Below are positions 1 to 5,523 of a stretch of DNA of 5,623 nt, one piece after another; position 1 is the stretch's first letter, and each line of letters starts with the position of its first letter. This stretch comes from an uncultured Negativicutes bacterium. Its GTDB lineage: Bacteria > Bacillota > Negativicutes > Acidaminococcales > Acidaminococcaceae. Made by a program: the position numbers and the translations under genes. The stretch lies in assembly GCA_937926555.1 (NCBI GenBank), contig CALAZX010000124.1, forward strand, positions 1-5,623, read 5' to 3'. A model generated the notes under the pieces. The model was not told the DNA's origin. It saw nothing but the letters and a program-made list of their open reading frames with translations, and made no database searches.

Positions 1-11
1 CCTGCCGCCAT
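1..11 (-). CDS. Possible start of a next gene (only 3 codons visible)
   Basis: After the GT2 stop codon the minus strand has a purine-rich GAGAGGAGG run, then CC, then an ATG at 11-9 followed by GCG GCA. The AGGAGG core sits only 2 nt from this ATG, which is too close. The overlapping GAGG at 20-17 leaves a workable 5-nt spacer. The gene could therefore start here, 30 nt after the GT2 stop, or the true start could lie outside the window. The product cannot be named from three codons. Confidence 0.25.
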
Positions 12-16
12 GGCCT

Positions 17-39
17 CCTCTCACGGTCTCCCGTGGAAG
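17..39 (-). promoter_or_regulatory. Stem-loop between GT2 gene and the possible next start
   Basis: On the minus strand CACGG (35-31) and CCGTG (26-22) form a perfect 5-bp stem closed by a GAGA tetraloop of the GNRA type. With one bulged A at 21, the stem extends by C36-G20, U37-A19, U38-G18 (wobble) and C39-G17. The extension pairs the GAGG that could serve as ribosome binding site for an ATG at 11-9. No U-run follows, so it does not look like an intrinsic terminator. A role in masking the ribosome binding site is inference only. Confidence 0.35.
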
Positions 40-41
40 GG

Positions 42-1331
42 TCATTTGGTGTCCTTGCGGAAGGCCACCTGTTTCGGTCCCATCTCCACCACGTTCTCGG
101 GGATGATCACGTCGTCGAAGCTGATGCTCCGGGTGTGGATGGTATGGTTCCACTCATGGTCGTTGCGGTGTACCCAGCCCAGGAAGGTGATGGGGATCCA
201 GCTGTAGATGAAGACAGGATATACCAGCAGGTACACCCAGGACTTCACGGAAGCCCGGATCTTCCAGAGCACGGTGATCGGGAAGATATACTGTCCGATA
301 CCGATGATCTGCCACACCTGCAGAGGCAGCACCTCATACAGGATGTTGGTGTAGAACGGGATGAAGTTGTAGATATAGGTGCAGATGACGAACACGGTGG
401 AGACCAGCAGGAAATACGGCTGGATCAGGTTGATCATGCCGTCCAGCACCACCACATTATGCTCCTTGATGCCTTTGGCCAGCATCTTGGGGATGTAGCG
501 GTTGGCCACGTCGAAGTGACCCTGCGCCCAGCGTTTGCGCTGGTTCCAGGCCGCCTTGAAGGTCAGCGGCTTCTCATCGTAGATCACCGCGTCGTGGGCC
601 CAGGTGGTGGGAATGTTCTCCATCAGGGCCTTCATGGTGAACTCCATGTCCTCGGTGAGGCAGGTGGCGCCCCAGCCGTACTGCTTCAGCAGCTTGGTGT
701 CAATACACATGCCGGTGCCGCCCAGCACGCAGGACAGGCCGATATTGTACTTGGCCAGGTGCCATACGTGGTTCACGATCCAGAAAGAGATGGCGAACAT
801 GCCGGACACCCAGGTGTCCTCGGGGTTCTTGGAGTCCAGGTAGCCCTGGATCAGGCGTTCCCCGCTGCACAGATGGTTGTTCATGATCTTCAGAAAGTCG
901 GGATGCACCAGGTTGTCGGCGTCGAAGACGCAGACAGCGTCATACTGGCGTTCCAGTCCGAACAGGCGCTCGAACATCCATTCCATGGCGAAACCCTTGC
1001 CGCGGCCGGTCTCGCTGAACCGCTCATAGACGATGGCGCCGGCATCCCGTGCCACCTTGGCGGTCTGGTCCACGCAGTTGTCCGCCACGACGAAGATGTC
1101 GTAGAGTTCCTGCGAGTAATTCAGTTGTTTCAGGTTATCCACCAGCTGCGCGATAACCTGCTCCTCGTTGTGAGCACACACAATCAGGGCGAAAGTACTC
1201 TTCTCCTCGAACTGCTTGGTCTCCTTCATCTTGCCGAACAGGCCGAACCAGGAGATCACGAAGTAGTAGATGGTGAAGAAAACAATCAGGAGCTGCAGTG
1301 GTATCATAACGATATCAAAGTACGAGCTCAT
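42..1331 (-). CDS. Membrane-bound family 2 glycosyltransferase
   Basis: This 429-residue protein is a processive-style GT2 inverting glycosyltransferase of the cellulose synthase/hyaluronan synthase/PgaC type. An N-terminal membrane helix (about 7-29) is followed by a cytoplasmic GT-A domain starting at FALIVCAHNEE (47-57). Visible motifs are the nucleotide-binding D84, DAD at 137-139 (metal and UDP-sugar binding), GGTG at 204-207, TED at 226-228 (catalytic base region) and QRKRW at 264-268. Two or three C-terminal hydrophobic segments follow (about 300-325, 335-357, 362-386), then a polar tail with WNHTIHT (394-400). The start codon is ATG. Its ribosome binding site GAGG at 1342-1339 overlaps the upstream pssA stop codon, 7 nt from the ATG. 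It is the third gene of the psd-pssA operon, 9 nt after pssA. Sugar donor and acceptor cannot be read from the sequence. Polysaccharide synthesis and lipid glycosylation are both possible. The fold and class are well supported; the substrate is unknown. Confidence 0.93.
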   Translation of the reverse strand: MSSYFDIVMIPLQLLIVFFTIYYFVISWFGLFGKMKETKQFEEKSTFALIVCAHNEEQVIAQLVDNLKQLNYSQELYDIFVVADNCVDQTAKVARDAGAIVYERFSETGRGKGFAMEWMFERLFGLERQYDAVCVFDADNLVHPDFLKIMNNHLCSGERLIQGYLDSKNPEDTWVSGMFAISFWIVNHVWHLAKYNIGLSCVLGGTGMCIDTKLLKQYGWGATCLTEDMEFTMKALMENIPTTWAHDAVIYDEKPLTFKAAWNQRKRWAQGHFDVANRYIPKMLAKGIKEHNVVVLDGMINLIQPYFLLVSTVFVICTYIYNFIPFYTNILYEVLPLQVWQIIGIGQYIFPITVLWKIRASVKSWVYLLVYPVFIYSWIPITFLGWVHRNDHEWNHTIHTRSISFDDVIIPENVVEMGPKQVAFRKDTK

Positions 1332-1340
1332 TCAAACACC

Positions 1341-2027
1341 TCAGCTTTTCTGCTGTCTGACAAACAGGGACACATATACCGCGTTGATTATTCCGGCGAT
1401 GAAATAAGTGAACATGCATACGAAGGGCCAGCCGGAAGGCCGCAGATACAGAAGGTAGAGTCCCACAACCACCGCCAGGATGACGGGGTAACGGTACATG
1501 GGGTTGCCTTTTCCCTTGAAGTCGGGGAATTTCACATTGCTGTAGAGAATCAGGGCGATAGCCAATGTCATCACCGCGGTCATCACCGGTGTGAATACGA
1601 ATCCGGAGAGGACATAGGTGGCCAGACAGCAGGCACCTGCGGGAATCGGCATACCCTGGAAATAACCGTGCACTTCGGCGGAGTTCACATTGAACCGCGC
1701 CAGGCGCATCGCGCCGAAGAAAGTATATAATCCGGCGATTATTTTACCCCACCAGCCCAGGTCTGTCAAGCCGAACTGGTAGATCATGATGGCCGGAGCC
1801 ACACCGAAAGCGCAGAGGTCGCAGAGGGAGTCCATCTCCACCCCGAAAGGTCCCTGCACGTTCAGCATGCGGGCCGCTCTGCCGTCCATGGAGTCCGCCA
1901 CCACGGACAGGATGATGCAGATGGCAGCCATGGTGAAATCAAGCTCAATCGTATAGAAAATGGACACAACACCCAGCACCAGGCTGATGCCGCTGATGGT
2001 GTTGGGTACTATCCGTTTATAGTTCAT
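1341..2027 (-). CDS. pssA: CDP-diacylglycerol--serine O-phosphatidyltransferase
   Basis: This 228-residue integral membrane enzyme makes phosphatidylserine from CDP-diacylglycerol and L-serine, releasing CMP. It carries the full CDP-alcohol phosphatidyltransferase signature: D45, D48-G49, A52-R53, G62, D66 and D70, with the four Asp residues holding the metal. FGVAPA (74-79), RLARFN (108-113) and GMPIPAGA (125-132) are typical of the type II serine enzyme (Bacillus type) rather than of phosphatidylglycerophosphate synthase PgsA. Several hydrophobic segments span the chain, notably about 94-110, 134-168, 182-196 and 203-222. The ATG at 2027-2025 overlaps the psd TGA by one base (TGATG). A GGAGG at 2043-2039 lies 11 nt upstream, inside psd, so translation is probably coupled. 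The product feeds Psd, encoded immediately upstream. Length and motifs are complete, with no sign of damage. Confidence 0.96.
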   Translation of the reverse strand: MNYKRIVPNTISGISLVLGVVSIFYTIELDFTMAAICIILSVVADSMDGRAARMLNVQGPFGVEMDSLCDLCAFGVAPAIMIYQFGLTDLGWWGKIIAGLYTFFGAMRLARFNVNSAEVHGYFQGMPIPAGACCLATYVLSGFVFTPVMTAVMTLAIALILYSNVKFPDFKGKGNPMYRYPVILAVVVGLYLLYLRPSGWPFVCMFTYFIAGIINAVYVSLFVRQQKS

Positions 2028-2656
2028 CAGTCTCTGATCCTCCCAAGAATTGTCTTACCGCCGGTCACTTTGTCCCCTTTTTTGCAGAGGATCTCCACGT
2101 TCTTCGGCACCACCAGCTCCGTGCAGGAGCCGAACTTGATCATGCCGTAGCATTCGCCCTGTTCCAGGTACTTGCCCAGATTCACCCAGTTGACGATGCG
2201 GCGGGCCAGGATGCCGGCGATCTGGATCACCAGGACACGCATCCTGTCGTTCTGCAGACCGATGGCGAAACGCTCATTCTCAAAAGTGGCCTTGCTGTTG
2301 AAAGCAGGCAGGTAGTTGCCCACGGTGTACCGCTGGTATTTGATCTCGCCGGCGGCGGGGCTCCTGTTCACATGCACGTTGAATACGGACAGGAAGATCG
2401 TCACTTTGTACGCTTCCTCGTGCAGGTACTCATCATCGAAAAACTCCGTCACACCCATCACCGTGCCGTCGGCAGGCGAATACAGCAGGGAGTCGTCCTT
2501 CGGCGTCACCCTGTTGGGATTGCGGAAGAAATACGCGAAATAAATGGCCAGCACAACGGGTACGATCGCTACATAGATATCAGTGAGAAAATATGTGATG
2601 ACAGCGAGCACCAGAGCCGCTCCAATGAACGGATAACCCTCTTTGACAATAGGCAT
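2027..2656 (-). CDS. psd: Phosphatidylserine decarboxylase proenzyme (short Psd-A type)
   Basis: This 209-residue protein decarboxylates phosphatidylserine to phosphatidylethanolamine at the membrane. It is a pyruvoyl enzyme: the proenzyme should cut itself between G176 and S177 in the motif FGSCTE (175-180). That leaves a beta chain of 176 residues and an alpha chain of 33 residues, with S177 converted to the pyruvoyl group. The expected Asp-His-Ser self-cleavage set is visible as D63 in PADG (61-64), H95 in FNVHVNR (92-98) and S177. The N-terminus has a hydrophobic hairpin or two helices (about 10-43). The length matches the short bacterial and archaeal Psd-A group rather than the roughly 320-residue E. 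coli form. The ATG at 2656-2654 has an AAGGAGG ribosome binding site at 2670-2664 with a 7-nt spacer. It is the first gene of the psd-pssA-GT2 operon, behind a near-consensus promoter. Confidence 0.96.
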   Translation of the reverse strand: MPIVKEGYPFIGAALVLAVITYFLTDIYVAIVPVVLAIYFAYFFRNPNRVTPKDDSLLYSPADGTVMGVTEFFDDEYLHEEAYKVTIFLSVFNVHVNRSPAAGEIKYQRYTVGNYLPAFNSKATFENERFAIGLQNDRMRVLVIQIAGILARRIVNWVNLGKYLEQGECYGMIKFGSCTELVVPKNVEILCKKGDKVTGGKTILGRIRD

Positions 2657-2678
2657 CGGCCGTCCTCCTTCCAGTTGT

Positions 2679-2699
2679 TCAGATTATTCCCCATTCCAT
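2679..2699 (-). CDS. Possible leaderless six-residue ORF in the psd leader
   Basis: An ATG at 2699-2697 opens a mini-ORF encoding MEWGII, ending with TGA at 2681-2679. Its A lies 7 nt beyond the -10 box, about where transcription is predicted to begin, so the peptide could be read from a leaderless start. It has no ribosome binding site of its own. It ends 22 nt before the psd start and just upstream of the psd Shine-Dalgarno sequence. An ORF this short can easily arise by chance. Confidence 0.15.
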   Translation of the reverse strand: MEWGII

Positions 2700-2705
2700 C
2701 ATATA

Positions 2706-2734
2706 ATTATAATATAGAATGAGATGTTTGTCTA
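2706..2734 (-). promoter_or_regulatory. Sigma-A promoter for the psd-pssA-GT2 operon
   Basis: On the minus strand TAGACA (2734-2729, one mismatch to TTGACA) is followed after exactly 17 nt by a perfect TATAAT (2711-2706). The surroundings are strongly AT-rich compared with the GC-rich genes on either side. Transcription should start near 2699, giving a leader of about 43 nt before the psd ATG. No operator is obvious, apart from the AT-rich near-palindromic stretch around the -10 box. Confidence 0.82.
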
Positions 2735-2749
2735 ATTTTACCCTTTGTA

Positions 2750-2770
2750 CGGGAAAAAAGAAATTTCCCG
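2750..2770 (-). repeat. Inverted repeat upstream of the psd promoter
   Basis: CGGGAAA (2750-2756) and TTTCCCG (2764-2770) form a perfect 7-bp inverted repeat around a 7-nt loop. On the minus strand the loop is T-rich but the stem is not followed by a T-run, so it is at best a weak terminator for the glycosyltransferase gene ending at 2902. It lies just upstream of the -35 box and could instead be a protein-binding site. In the rest of the 2657-2901 gap I found only a short CCCGC/GCGGG hairpin (2854-2867) and no convincing gene. Confidence 0.35.
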
Positions 2771-2901
2771 GAGGACTGTGCATGGCAATGCTTCCATCCG
2801 CCGGGTATCTCTGTGTTGTCGTGTTACATTTTTGCCGTCCGGGGACACCGCCGCCCGCTCCTGCGGGGGATCGTCTGCGATGCTCACGGATATGCCGGCG
2901 C

Positions 2902-3639
2902 TTACCGCCGGTTCTTCCGCTCCCGGCGCACGGCCAGGACGAATTTCGGCAGGGCCAGCATGCGCACGAAGCGCTTGGGCTGCTTGCAGAGGCGGTAGAA
3001 CCATTCCAGTCTGGCCTCCTGCATCCATTTGGGAGCCCGTTTCACTTTGCCCGCCAGCACGTCGAAGCTGCCGCCGATGCCCATCAACAGATAGGGCTTC
3101 AGGGCTTTTGCGTGGCGCTGGAGCCATTTCTCCTGCTTGGGTGCGCCCAGGGCCGCGAAAAGGATGTCCGCGCCGCTGGCGTTGATCTCCGCCACGATGG
3201 CGTCCTCCTCCTCCGGCTTGAAGTAGCCGTCCCGGCAGCCCACCACCTGGAGCTCCGGCCAGCGCCGTCTCCCCTCTTCGGCAGCGGCCTCGGCCACGCC
3301 GGGGGTGCCGCCCAGGAAGAAGACTTTGAACCCTCTGGCGGCGGACTCCTCCAGGAGCCGCACGTAGAGGTCGTAGCCGGCCACACGCTCTTTCACGGTG
3401 TAGCCCAGATAGTTGCCGGCCCATACGGTGCCGGCGCCGTCCGGGAGGATGATGTCCGTGTCCTCCAGCAGGAGTCTGCGGTATTCCGGGTCCTCCTGGG
3501 CCATCATGATGATCTCCGCGTTGGCGGTCACCACGAAGCAGCGCTCATGGGCGGCGGTCTTCCCGCTGAGAAGCGCCACGCTCTCGTCCATGGTGTAGGC
3601 GTGGACGGGGATTCCCAGAATTGTCGCGATATTGTCCAT
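2902..3639 (-). CDS. WecB/TagA/CpsF family glycosyltransferase
   Basis: This 245-residue protein is full length for the GT26 family. Members transfer N-acetylmannosamine, its uronic acid or a related sugar from a UDP donor to a lipid-linked sugar, in teichoic acid linkage units, enterobacterial common antigen or other glycans. Family motifs appear in order: VTANAE (37-42), the ILPDG loop (64-68) with D67 at the proposed catalytic base position, KERVAGYD (83-90), FFLGG (107-111), GAPKQE (165-170), GGSFDVLAG (189-197), RAP (201-203) and LEWFYRL (211-217). The C-terminus is rich in Arg and Lys, matching the appendage that docks TagA on the membrane. The ATG at 3639-3637 has AAGGAGG at 3653-3647, 7 nt upstream. 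It follows prfC by 132 nt with no terminator or clear promoter between them. Partner genes for a teichoic acid or ECA pathway are not in the window, so the acceptor is unknown and no gene symbol is assigned. Confidence 0.92.
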   Translation of the reverse strand: MDNIATILGIPVHAYTMDESVALLSGKTAAHERCFVVTANAEIIMMAQEDPEYRRLLLEDTDIILPDGAGTVWAGNYLGYTVKERVAGYDLYVRLLEESAARGFKVFFLGGTPGVAEAAAEEGRRRWPELQVVGCRDGYFKPEEEDAIVAEINASGADILFAALGAPKQEKWLQRHAKALKPYLLMGIGGSFDVLAGKVKRAPKWMQEARLEWFYRLCKQPKRFVRMLALPKFVLAVRRERKNRR

Positions 3640-3771
3640 CCGGACTCCTCCTTCTCCGTTCCTTGTTCTCTCTTGTCTGTTCTTGCTTGTCCGGGGCGCC
3701 TTCCCTTCCGGGATGGGGCCTCTTCTTATTCTCCGGCGTCCGCTCCCGGAAGGAGGGCCGCCGTTTCTCTC
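3640..3771 (-). other. Spacer between prfC and the TagA-like gene, with a T-free leader
   Basis: The minus strand contains no T at all from 3712 to 3645 (68 nt), so this part of the mRNA has no U and little ability to fold with A-U or G-U pairs. No -10 box can exist there. In the remaining 3713-3771 I see no good promoter, and no stem followed by a U-run. The simplest reading is that prfC and the glycosyltransferase gene share a transcript. A promoter inside the end of prfC cannot be excluded. Confidence 0.45.
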
Positions 3772-5382
3772 TTATACCTGCGCCTTGTCCTCGGGGACGG
3801 TGAGGAACTCCATGCCCGGATTCCGCTGGAGGATCCAGTTCAGGGCCCACTCGTTGTTCACCAGGATTACGGGGCGCTGTTTCTTGTCATATACCAGCAT
3901 GCCGTTGTCCAGGCCTTTCAGGTTCTCGATCTTGGCCGGGTCGTCGGCGATGACCCACCGTGCCACAGTGAAGGGCAGCTGGTTCATCACCAGTTTGGCG
4001 TTGTACTCGTTGTTCAGGCGGTATTCCAGCACCTCAAGCTGCAGCTGGCCGACTACGCCCACAACGAAGCTCTCCAGGCCCACCTGCTTCTGGCGGAACA
4101 CCTGGATGGCGCCCTCCTGGGACAGCTGGATAATGCCTTTCTCGAACTGTTTGCGTTTCAGGGAGTCTTTCGGCTGCACGCGGGCGAAGATCTCCGGCGG
4201 GAACACGGGGAAATCCTCGAAGCGCAGTTTCAGCTTATCGTCGCTGAGGCTGTCGCCGATGCCGAAGATGCCCGGGTCGAAGACACCGATGATGTCGCCG
4301 GGGTACGCCTTCTCCACGATGGAGCGCTCAGCCGCCAGGAACTGCTGGGGCTGTGCCAGTTTCACCGGCTTGCCGCTCTGCAGGTGATGCACGGCCATCC
4401 CCTTCTCGAAGACACCGGAGCAGATGCGCATGAAGGCCACGCGGTCTCGGTGGGCCGGGTTCATATTGGCCTGGATCTTGAAGACGAACGCGCTGAACAG
4501 CGGGTTGTCCGGCTGGATCAGCTCGCCGTCAGCCAGGGTACGGGGCTGGGGCGGCGGGGACATCTCCAGGAAACGCTCCAGGAAGTCCTGCACGCCGAAG
4601 TTGGTCATGGCGCTGCCGAAGAACATGGGAGTCAGCTCGCCACGGTTCACCTCGTCCATATTGAACTCCTCGCCTGCCATGTCCAGCAGCTCGATGTCGT
4701 TCTCCAGGTTCTCGAAGAGCTCGTCGCCGATCATCTCCTTGACTTTCGGGTCGTGGACGCCCAGGACGATGGAGGACAGCTGTTTGGAGCCGTGGCTGGA
4801 GTCATGCTGGAACAGGGCCACTTTCTTGCTCAGACGGCTGTATACGCCTTTGTAGTGGCCGCCGGTGCCGATAGGCCAGGTCACCGGGAACACTTTGATC
4901 TGCAGCACGTTCTCCACTTCCTGCATCAGGTCCAGCGGCTCGCGGCCGTAACGGTCCAGTTTGTTGATGAAGGTGAAGATGGGCAGATGGCGGCGGTGGC
5001 ATACCCAGAACAGTTTCTTGGTCTGGGGCTCCACGCCTTTGGCGGCGTCGATCAGCATGACAGCGCTGTCGGCGGCCATGAGGGTACGGTAGGTGTCCTC
5101 GGAGAAGTCCTGATGGCCCGGGGTGTCCAGGATGTTCACCCGGTAGCCCTCGTAGTCGAACTGGAGCACGGAGGAGGTGACAGAGATGCCTCTCTGCTTC
5201 TCGATCTCCATCCAGTCGGACAGAGCGTGCTTGTTGGATTTTCTCGCTTTGACGCTGCCTGCCAGATGGATCGCTCCTCCGTACAGCAGCAGTTTCTCCG
5301 TCAGCGTGGTCTTACCTGCGTCAGGATGGGATATGATCGCGAATGTGCGACGGTGTTCTATCTTGTGTTTTAAATCTTCCAT
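3772..5382 (-). CDS. prfC: Peptide chain release factor 3 (RF3)
   Basis: This 536-residue translational GTPase removes RF1/RF2 from the ribosome after termination. The G domain shows the P-loop SHPDAGKTT (18-26), switch I RGISVTSS (64-71), G3 DTPGHQDF (86-93), G4 NKLD (140-143) and G5 SAMTN (257-261). The P-loop motif and the RRTFAIISHPDAGKTT context separate RF3 from EF-G. Domain II follows from about 270 and domain III includes VGQLQLEVL (443-451). The chain ends in EDKAQV and is intact. The ATG at 5382-5380 is chosen because AGGAG at 5392-5388 lies 5 nt upstream and because it places RRTFAI about 10 residues in, as in E. coli RF3. An in-frame GTG at 5433 would add 17 residues but has no well-placed ribosome binding site. 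It is the first complete gene of a likely unit with the downstream glycosyltransferase. Length is close to the E. coli protein (529). Confidence 0.97.
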   Translation of the reverse strand: MEDLKHKIEHRRTFAIISHPDAGKTTLTEKLLLYGGAIHLAGSVKARKSNKHALSDWMEIEKQRGISVTSSVLQFDYEGYRVNILDTPGHQDFSEDTYRTLMAADSAVMLIDAAKGVEPQTKKLFWVCHRRHLPIFTFINKLDRYGREPLDLMQEVENVLQIKVFPVTWPIGTGGHYKGVYSRLSKKVALFQHDSSHGSKQLSSIVLGVHDPKVKEMIGDELFENLENDIELLDMAGEEFNMDEVNRGELTPMFFGSAMTNFGVQDFLERFLEMSPPPQPRTLADGELIQPDNPLFSAFVFKIQANMNPAHRDRVAFMRICSGVFEKGMAVHHLQSGKPVKLAQPQQFLAAERSIVEKAYPGDIIGVFDPGIFGIGDSLSDDKLKLRFEDFPVFPPEIFARVQPKDSLKRKQFEKGIIQLSQEGAIQVFRQKQVGLESFVVGVVGQLQLEVLEYRLNNEYNAKLVMNQLPFTVARWVIADDPAKIENLKGLDNGMLVYDKKQRPVILVNNEWALNWILQRNPGMEFLTVPEDKAQV

Positions 5383-5387
5383 GTTCA

Positions 5388-5392
5388 CTCCT
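5388..5392 (-). promoter_or_regulatory. Ribosome binding site that decides the prfC start
   Basis: AGGAG on the minus strand sits 5 nt before the ATG at 5382-5380. The longer reading frame starting at GTG 5433-5431 has only A-rich sequence in the matching position, with the nearest GAGGA roughly 13 nt away. The ATG start is therefore favoured. Confidence 0.75.
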
Positions 5393-5410
5393 GCAATTCT
5401 TTCCTTGATT

Positions 5411-5424
5411 TCACATTGCTGTGA
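5411..5424 (-). promoter_or_regulatory. Small GNRA hairpin in the prfC leader
   Basis: TCACA and TGTGA form a 5-bp stem closed by a GCAA tetraloop, 18 nt upstream of the prfC ribosome binding site. GCAA is a stable GNRA loop in RNA. As DNA it is also a dyad symmetric element. Either role is possible and neither is demonstrated. Confidence 0.3.
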
Positions 5425-5442
5425 TGTTGCCACTTTCTTTTC

Positions 5443-5472
5443 CCGTCCTCAGGCCAAAGCCCCGGGGGACGG
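5443..5472 (-). promoter_or_regulatory. GC-rich stem-loop upstream of prfC (proximal)
   Basis: On the minus strand CCGTCC (5472-5467) pairs with GGACGG (5448-5443). It extends inward by G5450-C5465 and one G-U pair, giving about 8 bp with a 14-nt loop. An alternative partner CCGTCC lies at 5476-5471. The sequence after the stem is GGAAAAGAAAG, with no U-run, so this is not a standard intrinsic terminator. Confidence 0.35.
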
Positions 5473-5477
5473 ACGGT

Positions 5478-5512
5478 CCTGCGCCTCCCTCAGGGGAAGC
5501 CGCGGCCGCAGG
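5478..5512 (-). promoter_or_regulatory. GC-rich bulged stem-loop upstream of prfC (distal)
   Basis: On the minus strand CCTGCG (5512-5507) pairs perfectly with CGCAGG (5483-5478). Inside it CTTCCC (5499-5494) pairs with GGGAGG (5489-5484), including one G-U pair, around a CTGA loop. The two stems are continuous on the 3' side and separated by a 7-nt bulge on the 5' side, making about 12 bp in all. It begins 11 nt after the stop codon of the presumed upstream gene. This fits a 3'-end or leader structure, but no U-tract follows it. Confidence 0.4.
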
Positions 5513-5523
5513 CGCGTACCCGG

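Noticed and set aside
33..1730. Plus-strand open reading frame of 565 codons opposite the GT2 gene and part of pssA
   Set aside because: It is antisense to conserved genes, rich in His, Val, Asp and Gln, and crosses the boundary between two real genes. It is explained by codon bias on the other strand.
2854..2867. CCCGC/GCGGG hairpin after the TagA-like gene as a terminator
   Set aside because: The stem is only 5 bp and is followed by GCGGTGTC rather than a U-run.
2738..3424. Minus-strand 228-codon frame overlapping the TagA-like gene
   Set aside because: It is an alternative frame of a well-supported glycosyltransferase gene, with an Arg/Gly/Ala-rich product and no motifs. The high GC content removes stop codons.
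2719..5373. Plus-strand open reading frame of 884 codons opposite the TagA-like gene and prfC
   Set aside because: It lies antisense to two clearly conserved genes, spans their intergenic spacer, and its product is dominated by His, Gln, Val, Leu and Gly runs typical of the reverse complement of GC-rich genes. No domain or good ribosome binding site is visible.
5411..5424. CRP/FNR-type operator
   Set aside because: The half-sites are TCACA-N4-TGTGA, the reverse of the TGTGA-N6-TCACA arrangement, and the spacing differs.
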